A stretch of 52,668 bases of DNA from a gamma proteobacterium symbiont of Ctena orbiculata. GTDB lineage: Bacteria; Pseudomonadota; Gammaproteobacteria; Chromatiales; Chromatiaceae. Numbering within the stretch: the first letter of the stretch is position 1; each line of letters opens with the position of its first letter. A program made the translations under genes and the position numbers. A model generated the notes under the pieces. It saw only the letters and a program-made list of their open reading frames with translations. It had not been told where the DNA came from and did no database searches. The DNA lies in the NCBI GenBank assembly GCA_003058525.1, contig QBVD01000023.1, forward strand, positions 1-52,668. The letters are read 5' to 3'. Below are positions 17,184 through 26,960 of this stretch, one piece after another.

Positions 17184-20003
17184 TTAACCCTGTTGTGAAT
17201 TCAGACGCTCTTCCACATATTTTTTCATATTCAGTAAATCAACCGTGGAGAGCGTCTGGATAGGCTTCATACCACTCAATCGAATGGATGTCAGATAGAT
17301 GGGATATCGCTCGTCACTGTTGCGAATGCCGTGAATATATTCAAAGGTTGCGGCATAAAGATCAGCGCCATACTCCAGACGGGTAAACTCCTTGTCGCCA
17401 CAAATCAGGGAAACCGGTTCTCTCCTGGTCATACTGGAATCACCGATCATGGTTAGCTCCAGATAGTCATCACCATCCACCAAGGGTACACGCCGTTGTT
17501 CAGTGTAATACAGCCCATCCCTGTCAATGGAGAGTTGATGAAATTCCGGCTCAAGCAACAGATCGCTTGGCGTATCCAGAACAAGATTACGCAGCTGCTG
17601 CAGGCTGTTGAGGAAACGACGCTGCTGTCGCATGAGAAATCGGGGACTGTCTACCGCAATAGTCTGCTGAAACAGGGCTCCCTGCTCATCAAGGACATAG
17701 ATTTCAGCATGCTTTTTCTGGATTCTGAAGAAGAGTTGTATAACATCCGGTTTATTTAACTTATAGAGTACCGGATAGGGACTGTTTACGAGTATCTCAG
17801 GATCGAATTCGAGGGCACGGTAAGTCTGTTGCGGTAGTTCCAACTCGTCGATCAGACTCTCGAATGACTCCAGGCTTTGCCAGACAAATCCTGACTCAGC
17901 CTGCTTCTGTACGATAAAAAAGGCCCTTCCCATACGGAACACATAGCGGCCATTATCGAATTCGTCACCGCTGAATCGATGAATCACGTGATTGAACAAC
18001 TCTGTGACTCTCAATGCGATCTGGCCACCCCTTACGCCCGAATAGCTGTAGGCGCGTATCAGAGAGCGCGGCAGGTCCCGTTCAGGCTGCAGATTGAGGA
18101 TATAGCAGAGCACATCCATCAATCCCTCAGCCCCCTCGTGACGCGACACCTGCAGCTCCCCCCAGCTGGTCTGATGTATCTTTTCCAGATTCATTACCAG
18201 ATTGGTGCGCGACGAAGCAAAACTCAGTGGATCGTGACGCTCACTGGTTAGTTGCATTCCCTCCCTGGTCAGATGCTCCATCGGATCAACGCCGATATTG
18301 ATAAACAGCGCACTCAAGACAATCGATGCCGGCTTGGCGAGAGTCGCCATACCCGCAGATGGGGGCATGTATTGGGGAAAGAGGCGGCTGACGCTCCTCT
18401 GCAGTGAGAGCAACTCATCACGTGGCAGTGCAGACTCACCCGCATCGTAGGTAATAAGGGTGCCATTTCCCCAAACCTGATTGACGTGGCTCCACAACAG
18501 GATCTCGATCAGATTATTTGAGATCTTTATCGGCCGATGTTCGATTGACTCTCCCACTTCCAGTTTACCGCGATATAACATCCATGCCGGCTCCCCATCC
18601 CTTGTCGGGCGATAGTGGAGTGAAAGATTCTCCTCGGTGAGGTTTTTCGAGATACCCGGATTGATATGATCGATCTTCCCCGGCCGATGATCGAGCGCAG
18701 TATAGAGCTTACGCCCCAACAGATTCAGCTCATGGGGGTCGATGTGGCTCTCCTGGGCATACTTACGGGCGAAATCGGTCAACAATCTGTAGCTGCGCGT
18801 CAGTACTCCGACCAGTGCATTGCGTTCCTTGATGACCCTGTCTATCTTCCAATCTGACCGGGTATCCATCATCTGTAATTGTGTCTGCCCCCAGCCCCAC
18901 TGTCGAGTCAGTGTCAACATGGACCGTAAACGCCAATTATCGCTATTCCGGGAACGGCTCAGCCGTTCGCCAACCTTGAAGTAGAAGCAACGGCGCGCAA
19001 GCTCCAGACGATCGAGATCTTTGTTCTGCTTCAGATAGGCCTCGACCTGCTGATAGAGCAGAATATAGGAATCCAGTTTGTCGATATCCTTTTCACCATC
19101 GTAAATCGCCCGTTTCGCCTGCTGCGCCAACCAGGGCGGCGAGGGATATTGGCGGCTGTAGGCCTCCATGAGAAAGATCTTCAGGATCGATTTATAGGGT
19201 GAATCAATGCCTTTATAGAGTTGCCACAGGGCTGCACCGAAGAATTCACCGGCTTGCACATGATCAAGTCCACCCAGGTCAAAGATCTCGGCCGACTTGA
19301 CAAAGCGATTGGTGAGCAGATAGTCGGCAAATGCCTGATAGTCATCCTCTTTATCGGGTGGAACCAGCCACCATAAAGGATATCGTCCTGCGAGCAGCAC
19401 CGCGCTGCGATAAAACTCTTCCAACAACAGGTTATGTTGCGTAGTCCCCGTGCTCTCATGGGATAGTTTGGATTTCTCCCCCTGCCGGAATCGCTCGGGA
19501 TCGATGAGAAAGATATGCAGTTCCAAATCCAGCTCCGCAGCACTCTTCTCTATCTGAGCTGCCTTTTGCTGCAGTTGCTGACGCTGCTTTTCATTCAAGG
19601 CCGGGTCAAAGCAGAGCCATAGGTCGAAATCGCTACCCGATGATTGACCGATCGTACCCGTACTACCCATCAGATAGAGACCATGGATGTGATACACACG
19701 CTGGGCACGCTTCTTAAACTCGAAACTGCGGCTCAGTTTGTTTGCCGCTTCCAGGGCCTTTCTGGAGGGACTGTAATCTGAGATGCCGGTGGGCGTTTCG
19801 CTGCTGACGAATCCGGGCAGCATAGGATGATTGATATGCAGCAGCAGTGGCAGAAGGTGCATAAACTCCTGCTGGCTTTTCCGCAGCTCAACCAGGATTC
19901 GCCGCAGGCGTTCACGATGCAATCGCATGAAGCGTTGGCGGACGGCATTCAGCTCCTTTCTGCTGATTCCCTCATCGAAGCTGATACGTTGCGATTCGGG
20001 CAT
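17184..20003 (-). CDS. cyaA: Class I adenylate cyclase
   Basis: The 939-residue protein is a class I (enterobacterial-type) adenylate cyclase making cyclic AMP from ATP in the cytoplasm. The catalytic nucleotidyltransferase-fold motif is at 113-129 (GSTGTIGQSSGSDFDLW), with D125 and D127 as metal-binding acids. Full-length similarity continues through the regulatory C-terminal half. It is slightly longer than the E. coli enzyme (848). The ATG at 20001-20003 matches the family start. The 210-base gap upstream (20004-20213) must contain its promoter, but I see no convincing -10/-35 pair or CRP site there. The gene is restricted to gammaproteobacteria, which helps place the organism. Confidence 0.95.
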   Translation of the reverse strand: MPESQRISFDEGISRKELNAVRQRFMRLHRERLRRILVELRKSQQEFMHLLPLLLHINHPMLPGFVSSETPTGISDYSPSRKALEAANKLSRSFEFKKRAQRVYHIHGLYLMGSTGTIGQSSGSDFDLWLCFDPALNEKQRQQLQQKAAQIEKSAAELDLELHIFLIDPERFRQGEKSKLSHESTGTTQHNLLLEEFYRSAVLLAGRYPLWWLVPPDKEDDYQAFADYLLTNRFVKSAEIFDLGGLDHVQAGEFFGAALWQLYKGIDSPYKSILKIFLMEAYSRQYPSPPWLAQQAKRAIYDGEKDIDKLDSYILLYQQVEAYLKQNKDLDRLELARRCFYFKVGERLSRSRNSDNWRLRSMLTLTRQWGWGQTQLQMMDTRSDWKIDRVIKERNALVGVLTRSYRLLTDFARKYAQESHIDPHELNLLGRKLYTALDHRPGKIDHINPGISKNLTEENLSLHYRPTRDGEPAWMLYRGKLEVGESIEHRPIKISNNLIEILLWSHVNQVWGNGTLITYDAGESALPRDELLSLQRSVSRLFPQYMPPSAGMATLAKPASIVLSALFINIGVDPMEHLTREGMQLTSERHDPLSFASSRTNLVMNLEKIHQTSWGELQVSRHEGAEGLMDVLCYILNLQPERDLPRSLIRAYSYSGVRGGQIALRVTELFNHVIHRFSGDEFDNGRYVFRMGRAFFIVQKQAESGFVWQSLESFESLIDELELPQQTYRALEFDPEILVNSPYPVLYKLNKPDVIQLFFRIQKKHAEIYVLDEQGALFQQTIAVDSPRFLMRQQRRFLNSLQQLRNLVLDTPSDLLLEPEFHQLSIDRDGLYYTEQRRVPLVDGDDYLELTMIGDSSMTRREPVSLICGDKEFTRLEYGADLYAATFEYIHGIRNSDERYPIYLTSIRLSGMKPIQTLSTVDLLNMKKYVEERLNSQQG

Positions 20004-20213
20004 ACGCGTTACTACCGATAGTGAGAAAGCCGGAGGATGTCACAGCAGAGTTTGCACATAGAGGTCATTTATTTCTCCAGGTCCTCTTCTGCAGCGCATA
20101 TACCACCGGACAACAGGCGAAATTTGCTGCGCAGGTCTGCCAATCACCCGTTAAAGTGTCCGGCAACACCAGTGAGATGACGCCTGTAGGATACTGCTCC
20201 TTTTTTCAGCGGC

Positions 20214-21026
20214 CTAGGCTTCGATCGACTCGATCGACTCGATCGTCCGGGTAATCAGCCGCTGTGAATCATCGCCTTTAGACCATTCCGACACACCGAT
20301 CCTCAACTCGGGAACAGGATTCTCCCCAAGATCAGGCAAAGCGCCTCCACGGCACTCGTTGGCGATCTGTTGCAGCAGATTCTCACCATCCTCTATGGCG
20401 GTCTCAGGCATCACGAGAAGAAACAGCTGATCTTCATAGCGGCCGATAACGTCTGCCCAGCGTAGGCGTTCACGCAGATACTGGGTCAATACCAGAATAG
20501 AGGTATCCGGTAATGCCCCCCCATCCTGGTCGGGATGGCTCAATCGCATTGCACCCAGAGTCAGTAGATTTCCGTAACGTCTGCTGCGGGTTACCTGCGC
20601 ACTTATTGCCTGAATCGTGGCGCGTCGATTGGCCATACCGGTAAGTTCATCGGTAATCGTGAGATCCTGCACCTGTCTGCGCAATTGATCGGTCTCACGT
20701 TGCGCCAGGATCAACTGGCTAATATCCTGATAGAAATGCAATCTTAATTGGGCATTCTCGCCATCCACGACCTCACGCACTTCGCGCTGCAGCCATCGTT
20801 CGCCTTCACCATTGAGTGAAAGGTGCAACATATCGGTCTCATCAAACAGGGCATGCAGACTTTCAGGCAGTGTATTCTTGTCTTTGCCGATAAGCTCATC
20901 ACCGGACAGATCGAGCATCGCTTCCAATGCAGGATTCATCCATCGAATACAGACTTCACTGTCTATAGCCAGCATACCAGTAGGACAGACATCAAAAAGT
21001 TCTCGGTTAAAACTGATTTCGGCCAT
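20214..21026 (-). CDS. PAS protein with degenerate GGDEF domain
   Basis: The 270-residue protein has an N-terminal PAS domain (about 8-110; WMNPALEAMLDLSGDELIG) and a C-terminal domain aligned with GGDEF from DELTGMANRR (126-135). The catalytic GGEEF is replaced by EDQLF at 198-202, and the metal-binding D-x-D/F-K region reads GAMRLSHPDQ. Cyclase activity is therefore unlikely. It may act as a c-di-GMP- or protein-binding signalling module. The C-terminus IESIESIEA is encoded by a 9-base tandem repeat. The ATG has a GAGAGA ribosome site. It lies between cyaA and a DUF2939 gene with gaps over 200 bases on both sides, so it is probably transcribed alone. Confidence 0.82.
   Translation of the reverse strand: MAEISFNRELFDVCPTGMLAIDSEVCIRWMNPALEAMLDLSGDELIGKDKNTLPESLHALFDETDMLHLSLNGEGERWLQREVREVVDGENAQLRLHFYQDISQLILAQRETDQLRRQVQDLTITDELTGMANRRATIQAISAQVTRSRRYGNLLTLGAMRLSHPDQDGGALPDTSILVLTQYLRERLRWADVIGRYEDQLFLLVMPETAIEDGENLLQQIANECRGGALPDLGENPVPELRIGVSEWSKGDDSQRLITRTIESIESIEA
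20222..20245. repeat. Short 9-base tandem repeat in coding sequence
   Basis: The unit CGATCGACT occurs about 2.7 times in perfect register (20222-20230, 20231-20239, 20240-20245). It encodes the repeating IES tripeptide at the end of the degenerate GGDEF protein, so copy-number change would lengthen or shorten the tail in frame. Confidence 0.8.
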
Positions 21027-21285
21027 TATTCGATTCTCTCTCTATCATCCTGATGCGCAGCCTCGCAGGCTCGCACGAGTTTCAATACAGGTTCACAGAC
21101 TCAACAATGTTGAACCTCAGAATGATTGAGCGGCTGACGAGAGTAATTCTTTAATTCTTCACATCCGCAGCTGCCGTGCCGGCCTGATATGCCCATTGAT
21201 AGAGAAAATCAGATTAACTATCTGTAAATTCTTTATTTTTTCTAACCCCTGCCAACCTGGGCAACACAGCGAGCGCTTTGCGATA

Positions 21286-21756
21286 TCAGTTATAGACAGC
21301 CGTAATTCGCCACTGCAGACCCTGCAGGCTGAGGTGGGCGTGTACCGGGTTGTCATCCAGGTCGCCGATGCGTAACAACAGCCTGTCGGGACCATCAAAA
21401 AATGCATAGGTCATGCGATCCAGAATACCGCCTTGCTCAGATTTTCGATTGTGCGATCGCAGTTGAGTAACAACCCACTGGTTGTCGACCATGTGCTCAA
21501 CCGCATCGGCGCCCATGCGCTGAATGCCGTTTTGTAACCAGTCGATAAAGCTATTCGAGACCTCCCCGATGGTGCTTTGCACATTCTTGTTGAGTTTGCG
21601 TTTGATCTGCTCCCTAATAGAGGCCAGATCGATCATCTCACTGAGCGTCTGCTGATCATTTGTCTGGAGGGCCTGATCCAGGCGATAGACCGCGGTATAG
21701 GGCCAGATCAGGAATGCGAGGGTGATCAGAAATAGTAGTGCAAAGAAGCCTTTCAT
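21286..21756 (-). CDS. DUF2939 family protein
   Basis: From the ATG at 21756 this is a 156-residue protein with an N-terminal membrane anchor (MKGFFALLFLITLAFLIWP) and the DUF2939 pattern TAVYRLDQALQTNDQQTLSEMIDLASIREQIKRKL. The rest is a soluble domain probably on the periplasmic side. The function of the family is unknown. The longer frame from 21792 lacks a better ribosome site and would put 12 polar residues before the anchor, so the shorter start is preferred. The region between it and the PAS gene (21027-21285) contains no gene I can support. Confidence 0.8.
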   Translation of the reverse strand: MKGFFALLFLITLAFLIWPYTAVYRLDQALQTNDQQTLSEMIDLASIREQIKRKLNKNVQSTIGEVSNSFIDWLQNGIQRMGADAVEHMVDNQWVVTQLRSHNRKSEQGGILDRMTYAFFDGPDRLLLRIGDLDDNPVHAHLSLQGLQWRITAVYN

Positions 21757-21850
21757 ATCGCGAATAGGTCTCTGTCCTGTTATTACAGGCAATCCTGTTG
21801 TTACTCAAAAAACCGGGGATTGCTCTGCATGCAATCCCTATCTCTTCTTA

Positions 21851-22126
21851 TCAGTGCCTGGATCGACGCGGGGGGCGTTCTTCCCGGGGCTTTGCTTCGT
21901 TGACGCGTAGATTGCGCCCACCAACCTCTTTTTCATTCAGCGCCTTGATTGCGTTTTCGGCCGCTGATGAGTCTGGCATCTCGACAAATCCGAATCCTCT
22001 GGACCGGCCTGAAAACTTGTCCATGATAACATTAGCACTGGAGACATCTCCAAACTCAGTGAAGAGCTGACGTAACTCATCGTCCTTAACACTCCAGGGC
22101 AGATTTCCTACATAAATATTCATCAT
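21851..22126 (-). CDS. RRM-type RNA-binding protein
   Basis: This 91-residue protein is a single RNA recognition motif: RNP2 IYVGNLPW near the N-terminus and RNP1 RGFGFVEM in the middle, then a short basic tail (PREERPPRRSRH). Bacterial proteins of this kind bind single-stranded RNA and are often cold-induced, as in cyanobacterial Rbp proteins. Two ATG codons in a row (22126 and 22123) follow a TTG, and either could initiate. It is monocistronic by spacing: 94 bases to the DUF2939 start and 133 to the yheS stop. Confidence 0.92.
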   Translation of the reverse strand: MMNIYVGNLPWSVKDDELRQLFTEFGDVSSANVIMDKFSGRSRGFGFVEMPDSSAAENAIKALNEKEVGGRNLRVNEAKPREERPPRRSRH

Positions 22127-22259
22127 CAAATCTCAAAATGCGTGCATGTCCCAATTCATGCAGCCAAACAATCCAATGCACAAATCGTTTGAATGCAGGC
22201 TACAGCCAGCCCCTATTCCTGCTGAAGTTGACTGTCTAAGGATCTAAATCCTATACACT

Positions 22260-24179
22260 TTAGACTGTTTCATCGTTTTCTGCAGCCTCCAGTTGCTCGC
22301 TGATGGCCAGCCAACGCCGTTCACACTCACTCAACTCTCTGTCTAAATCACTCTTTTCTTTAAGATTATGTTTTAAATCGTTTTTCAGCGATGGATCGTA
22401 GAGCGCTGGATCCGCCAGCGCCTGATCCAACTGTTGTTGCCTGTGGTGTAGTTTTTCTATTTCTTGTTCAATTTTCAATTGTTGCGTGCGTAAAGGCTGA
22501 AGACGTTTTCGCCGCTCAGCCTGCTGGCGCTTTCTATCCTTTCTGGCCGCCGCAGTATGGCCGCTCGATTGTGAGTCGACCTGGGCTCCGTTCGCACCGC
22601 TTCCGCTACGACGTTCCGCTGCCAGCCATTGCGGGTAATCATCCAGGGATCCGGCGAAGGGCTCCACCTGACCACTATACACCAGCCAAAACTCATCTGT
22701 GGTTATGCGTAACAGATGACGGTCATGGGATACGATCACCATGGCCCCCTGATAATCCTGCAGCGCCTGACCCACGGCATAGCGCATCTCCAGATCGAGA
22801 TGGTTGGTCGGCTCATCCAGCAGTAACAGGTTGGGGCGTTGGAAGACCAGCATAGCGAGTACCAGGCGGGCCTTCTCGCCACCGGAAAAGGGGGCCACCG
22901 TTTGTAACGACTGATCATCATGAAAGCCGAACCCTCCCAGATAGCTGCGCAGGGATTGCTCGCTGGCCTTGCGATCCAATCGTTGCAGATGGAGCAGCGG
23001 AGTGGCATCGGGATCCAGTTGCTCAAGCTGATGTTGAGCGAAATATCCTATCCGCAGCTCTTGTGCCGGCGACCGCAAACCGGAGATCGGCTCGAGTTCT
23101 CCCGCCAGCAGCTTGATCAGGGTCGATTTGCCTGCGCCATTCGGTCCCAACAGGCCGATACGGTCACCCGGTGCCAGGTTGAAATGGACATCTCTCAGAA
23201 TGGACTGTCCGTCATAGCCCACCTCCAGATCACTCAGCTGAAGCAAGGGGTGTGGATTCTTGTCCGGCTCGGCAAAGCTGAAATGAAAGGGTGAATCCAC
23301 ATGGGCTGGGGCGATCACTTCCATACGCTGCAACGCCTTCAGGCGGCTCTGTGCCTGACGCGCCTTGGTGGCCTTGGCACGAAACCGGTCGACGTAACGA
23401 CGGATATGGGCAATCTCCCGTTGCTGTTTTTCATAGGCCGCCTGCTGATTGGCCAGGCGCGCGGCACGGGTATTCTCAAAGCCGCTGTAGTTACTGTTGT
23501 AGAGGATCGCCTGCCGATGTTCGATGTGGACGATATGATCTGTGACCTGATCGAGGAAATCACGATCATGGGATATCAGCAGCAGGGTGCCGGCGTAGTT
23601 ACGCAACCAGGTTTCAAGCCAGATCACTGCATCCAGATCCAGGTGGTTGGTAGGCTCGTCAAGCAGCAACATATCGGAGCGACACATCAAGGCCTGTGCC
23701 AGATTGAGGCGTACCCGCCACCCCCCTGAAAAGCGGTTGACCTGTTGTAACTCATCATCGGGTGAAAAACCCAGTCCATGCAGCAGCTCACCGGCACGGG
23801 CCTTGGCGCTGTATCCGTCAACATTGTGGAATGCCTCGTGTAACCGTGCCAGGGCGGCGCCGTCACCGGCCGCCTCGGCCGAGCACAGCTCCCGCTCGAT
23901 TTCCCGCAGTCCACGGTCACCATCGATGACATAATCGAGGGCAGAGCGAGTCAGCGCCGGAGTTTCCTGTGCCACATGGGCGATCTCAATATTCTGGGGC
24001 AGGGAGAGATTTCCTTCGTCTGCCTGCAATTCACCAAATATCAGATCGAACAGGCTTGATTTACCACTGCCGTTGCCCCCGGTAATACCAACCTTCCACC
24101 CGGCATAGAGGGTAAAGTCCATCTGCTGCAAGAGCAGTTTGCTGCCGCGTCTGAGTGAAATGTGGTCAAACTGGATCAT
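22260..24179 (-). CDS. yheS: ABC-F family ATPase, YheS-like
   Basis: The 639-residue protein has two ABC domains joined by the ABC-F linker and a C-terminal charged coiled coil (about 540-639). The motifs are Walker A GGNGSGKSS and GPNGAGKST, signatures FSGGWRVRLNLAQAL and FSGGEKARLVLAML, and two LLLDEPTNHLDL Walker B segments. Stretches such as APAHVDSPFHFSF and DRFRAKATKARQAQSRLK match E. coli YheS closely as I recall it. ABC-F proteins act on the ribosome and relieve stalled translation. It has no membrane domain and is not a transporter. It lies 62 bases upstream of no partner on its own strand except gspG, which precedes it. Confidence 0.93.
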   Translation of the reverse strand: MIQFDHISLRRGSKLLLQQMDFTLYAGWKVGITGGNGSGKSSLFDLIFGELQADEGNLSLPQNIEIAHVAQETPALTRSALDYVIDGDRGLREIERELCSAEAAGDGAALARLHEAFHNVDGYSAKARAGELLHGLGFSPDDELQQVNRFSGGWRVRLNLAQALMCRSDMLLLDEPTNHLDLDAVIWLETWLRNYAGTLLLISHDRDFLDQVTDHIVHIEHRQAILYNSNYSGFENTRAARLANQQAAYEKQQREIAHIRRYVDRFRAKATKARQAQSRLKALQRMEVIAPAHVDSPFHFSFAEPDKNPHPLLQLSDLEVGYDGQSILRDVHFNLAPGDRIGLLGPNGAGKSTLIKLLAGELEPISGLRSPAQELRIGYFAQHQLEQLDPDATPLLHLQRLDRKASEQSLRSYLGGFGFHDDQSLQTVAPFSGGEKARLVLAMLVFQRPNLLLLDEPTNHLDLEMRYAVGQALQDYQGAMVIVSHDRHLLRITTDEFWLVYSGQVEPFAGSLDDYPQWLAAERRSGSGANGAQVDSQSSGHTAAARKDRKRQQAERRKRLQPLRTQQLKIEQEIEKLHHRQQQLDQALADPALYDPSLKNDLKHNLKEKSDLDRELSECERRWLAISEQLEAAENDETV

Positions 24180-24241
24180 CCCGGGACACGCTGATGATTA
24201 TCTCAGGATTTGCGGATGGTCGGGGTGCAACGCCTTGAGCG

Positions 24242-24673
24242 TCACTCCCAGCCCTTGATATCCTTCGCTTCGCCATCGCCCCCTTCTGCACCATCAGCAC
24301 CGAGGGAGTAGAGATCATAGTCACCGTGTTCACCGGGGAAACTGTATATATAGTCAGCTCCCCAGGGATCTTTGGGCAATTTTGTCTTTTTCAGGTAGGG
24401 ACCATTCCAGTTTTCCACCCCATCGACACGCTCCACCAGCGCCCGCAGGCCGTGATGGCCGCGTGGATAATTCCCCGTGTCGAGACGATAGATATCCAAC
24501 GCCGCTGAGAGCTCCTCCAATTGTACCCTGGCAGTCTTGCTTTTCGATTCACCCAGAGCATTCATCACCTTGGGGCCAACCAGCCCAGCCAACATCGCAA
24601 GGATCGCCATGACCACCAGCAGTTCGATGAGGGTAAAACCGCTGCAGCGGTTCCAGCATGGAATCAATTTCAT
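24242..24673 (-). CDS. gspG: Type II secretion major pseudopilin GspG
   Basis: The 143-residue protein has a prepilin leader cut after G12 (CSG/FTLIELLVVMAIL; F13 and E17 are positions 1 and 5 of the mature protein), a long hydrophobic helix, and the GspG body with LDTGNYPRGHHGLRALVE, WNGPYLKK, LPKDPWGADY and the C-terminal calcium-loop segment DYDLYSLGADGAEGG. It polymerises into the type II secretion pseudopilus. A GAGAG ribosome site lies before the ATG. None of the other gsp genes is in the window, so this copy is an orphan here. Confidence 0.93.
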   Translation of the reverse strand: MKLIPCWNRCSGFTLIELLVVMAILAMLAGLVGPKVMNALGESKSKTARVQLEELSAALDIYRLDTGNYPRGHHGLRALVERVDGVENWNGPYLKKTKLPKDPWGADYIYSFPGEHGDYDLYSLGADGAEGGDGEAKDIKGWE

Positions 24674-24910
24674 TATCAGACTCTCTTCGCTATGGGTGGC
24701 TTCAGCCTACTTGATGTAAATCAGAAAAAATTATACCAGCAATCATTGACCATGGTTCTATCCGGATTTTCAGGCGGAGTGACATTCATCTCTGAACGGT
24801 CATTTACGCACGAAATGTGCAGACATCGCTCTGTCCCATTAGCGCAATGGGGTAGAATAGTCTCAAAACAGCAGTCCATACTTGAATTTACAGGGCCCGG
24901 GAGTGCCTGA

Positions 24911-26788
24911 ATGAGCAAACACATATTACCTCATCATCTACGTTCGCAAGCAGTAGCGCTGGCGCACGATGTGCTGATGGTACCGATCGCCTGGCTCTTG
25001 GCATACTGGTTGCGCTACAACCTGGAGGTGGTACCTGCCGCCTATTATGAGGATGCCCTGGTGGGCCTGCTCTTCGTCCTGCCGATTCAACTCACTGCAT
25101 TTCTGCTGTTTGGCCTCTATCGCGGTATCTGGCGCTTCGCCTCTCTGCCCGATATCGTGCGAATTCTGAAGGCGGTCGCGGTCGGCACCGTGGTCAGCGT
25201 GGCACTGTTGTTCATTTTCACCAGGGCGGGTGGCGTTCCACGTTCTGTTCCGGTGATCCATGCGATCCTGCTGGTGATGCTGTTGAGCGGTCCGAGACTG
25301 ATCTATCGCCTGCTCAAAGACCACCGTCTGGACCTGTCACCCGGCCAACGCGTCCTGATTGTGGGATCGGGCAAGGCCGGCGAGATGCTTGCCAGGGATA
25401 TCCTGCGCAATCGTCGGGGCGATTACACCCCCGTTGCCTTTGTCGACGACAAAAGAAGGCGCCAGGGCCGCGAGATCCATGGCGTACCGGTATCCGGAAC
25501 CTGTGACGATATCCCACGGCTGTGCGAGGATCTGGCCATCGATATCGTAATGCTGGCTATCCCATCCGCCTCATCCAAACAGATGCGCCGTGTCGTCGAG
25601 CTTTGCGAACGGGCGGATATACCTTTCAGGTCAGTGCCGCAACTGAATGATCTGATATCCGGGAATGTGCAGATCAACAACCTGCGTACCGTATCTATCG
25701 AGGACCTGTTGGGGCGCGACCCGGTATCCCTCGACTGGGACAGCATCGACAGTGCGCTCTCCGGCAAGGTGATCCTGGTCACCGGTGCCGGTGGATCGAT
25801 CGGTTCCGAACTCTGTCGCCAGCTTGCCAAGATCAAGCCTGCCCGGCTGGTGTTGCTGGAGATCAGTGAATTCAATCTTTACACCATCGAAATGGAACTG
25901 CTCAGCGCCTTTCCCGACCTCTCCCTGGAGTGTCATCTCGGCGATATCATCGATCAGCCATTGGTGGAAAACCTATTCGCCCGGACAAGGCCCGAAGTGG
26001 TATTTCACGCCGCTGCCTACAAACACGTGCCGATGCTGGAACACCAGCTGCGACAGGCAGTGCGTAACAATATTCTGGGCACGCAAATCCTGGCACAGAC
26101 CGCCGACCGCTTCAAATGTGGCGTCTTTGTTCTGGTCTCCACCGACAAGGCGGTCAATCCCGCCAATGTTATGGGAGCATGCAAACGGGGGGCGGAGATC
26201 TATTGCCAGAATCTGGATGCCCACTCTGACACAAGATTCATCACCGTACGTTTCGGTAACGTACTGGGGTCCGCCGGCAGCGTAATCCCCCTGTTCCGTA
26301 AGCAGATCGAGGCGGGAGGGCCGGTCACCGTGACCGATCCCCGCATGGAGCGCTATTTCATGACTATCCCGGAGGCCTGCCAGTTGATCATGCAGACAGT
26401 GGTACTGGGGAAGGGCGGTGAGATCTTCGTGCTGGACATGGGAGATCCAATCAAGATCAGTTATCTGGCGGAACAGATGATTCACCTATCAGGCAGAACA
26501 CCGGGCACAGACATCCTGATCGAATACATTGGCCTGCGTCCAGGCGAAAAGCTCTATGAAGAGCTATTCCACGAGAAGGAGCAGTTGCACAAAACGGATC
26601 ATGAGAAGGTCTTTCTCGCCCATCATCGACAGGTTGACTGGTCCCGGCTCCTGGATAACCTCGAAAAAATGAAAGAGGCCTGCGACAATCATGAGACTGT
26701 AATATTGAAATCCCTTCTGGATAAATTAGTGCCGGAGCATGCTGAACTCGAGAAGAGAGTCAATTCAACCCACGAGGCTACTGCTTGA
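24911..26788 (+). CDS. CapD/WbpM-type UDP-sugar 4,6-dehydratase
   Basis: The 625-residue inner-membrane protein has four N-terminal membrane segments (about 15-130), a first Rossmann domain (VLIVGSGKAGEML at 148-160) and a catalytic SDR domain with TGAGGSIGSE at 291-300 and the active site STDKAVNPANVMGACK at 410-425. The Met in place of the usual SDR Tyr is characteristic of the large WbpM/CapD/PglF dehydratases. It probably makes a 4-keto-6-deoxy intermediate from a UDP-N-acetylhexosamine for N-acetylated deoxysugars. A GGGAG site precedes the ATG. It is the first gene of the plus-strand polysaccharide group, 172 bases before the next gene. Confidence 0.92.
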   Translation: MSKHILPHHLRSQAVALAHDVLMVPIAWLLAYWLRYNLEVVPAAYYEDALVGLLFVLPIQLTAFLLFGLYRGIWRFASLPDIVRILKAVAVGTVVSVALLFIFTRAGGVPRSVPVIHAILLVMLLSGPRLIYRLLKDHRLDLSPGQRVLIVGSGKAGEMLARDILRNRRGDYTPVAFVDDKRRRQGREIHGVPVSGTCDDIPRLCEDLAIDIVMLAIPSASSKQMRRVVELCERADIPFRSVPQLNDLISGNVQINNLRTVSIEDLLGRDPVSLDWDSIDSALSGKVILVTGAGGSIGSELCRQLAKIKPARLVLLEISEFNLYTIEMELLSAFPDLSLECHLGDIIDQPLVENLFARTRPEVVFHAAAYKHVPMLEHQLRQAVRNNILGTQILAQTADRFKCGVFVLVSTDKAVNPANVMGACKRGAEIYCQNLDAHSDTRFITVRFGNVLGSAGSVIPLFRKQIEAGGPVTVTDPRMERYFMTIPEACQLIMQTVVLGKGGEIFVLDMGDPIKISYLAEQMIHLSGRTPGTDILIEYIGLRPGEKLYEELFHEKEQLHKTDHEKVFLAHHRQVDWSRLLDNLEKMKEACDNHETVILKSLLDKLVPEHAELEKRVNSTHEATA

Positions 26789-26960
26789 CTGGGCAACATG
26801 CCACACCCAGAAGAATCCCACTGAATGATAAAGGACTGTCTCTCTTCATTTCATTAAATGATCTCAAATAGAAAATCAGCCGGGCTAAGAAAACAGAAAT
26901 TCTATAAAAGCGTCAAACCAATATTTTCAGGTACTAACTTGCCTCCCGAACTAAAACACA

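Noticed and set aside
24674-24910. JUMPstart/ops element before the polysaccharide dehydratase gene
   Set aside because: I looked for GGCGGTAGCGT-like sequence in the leader and found none.
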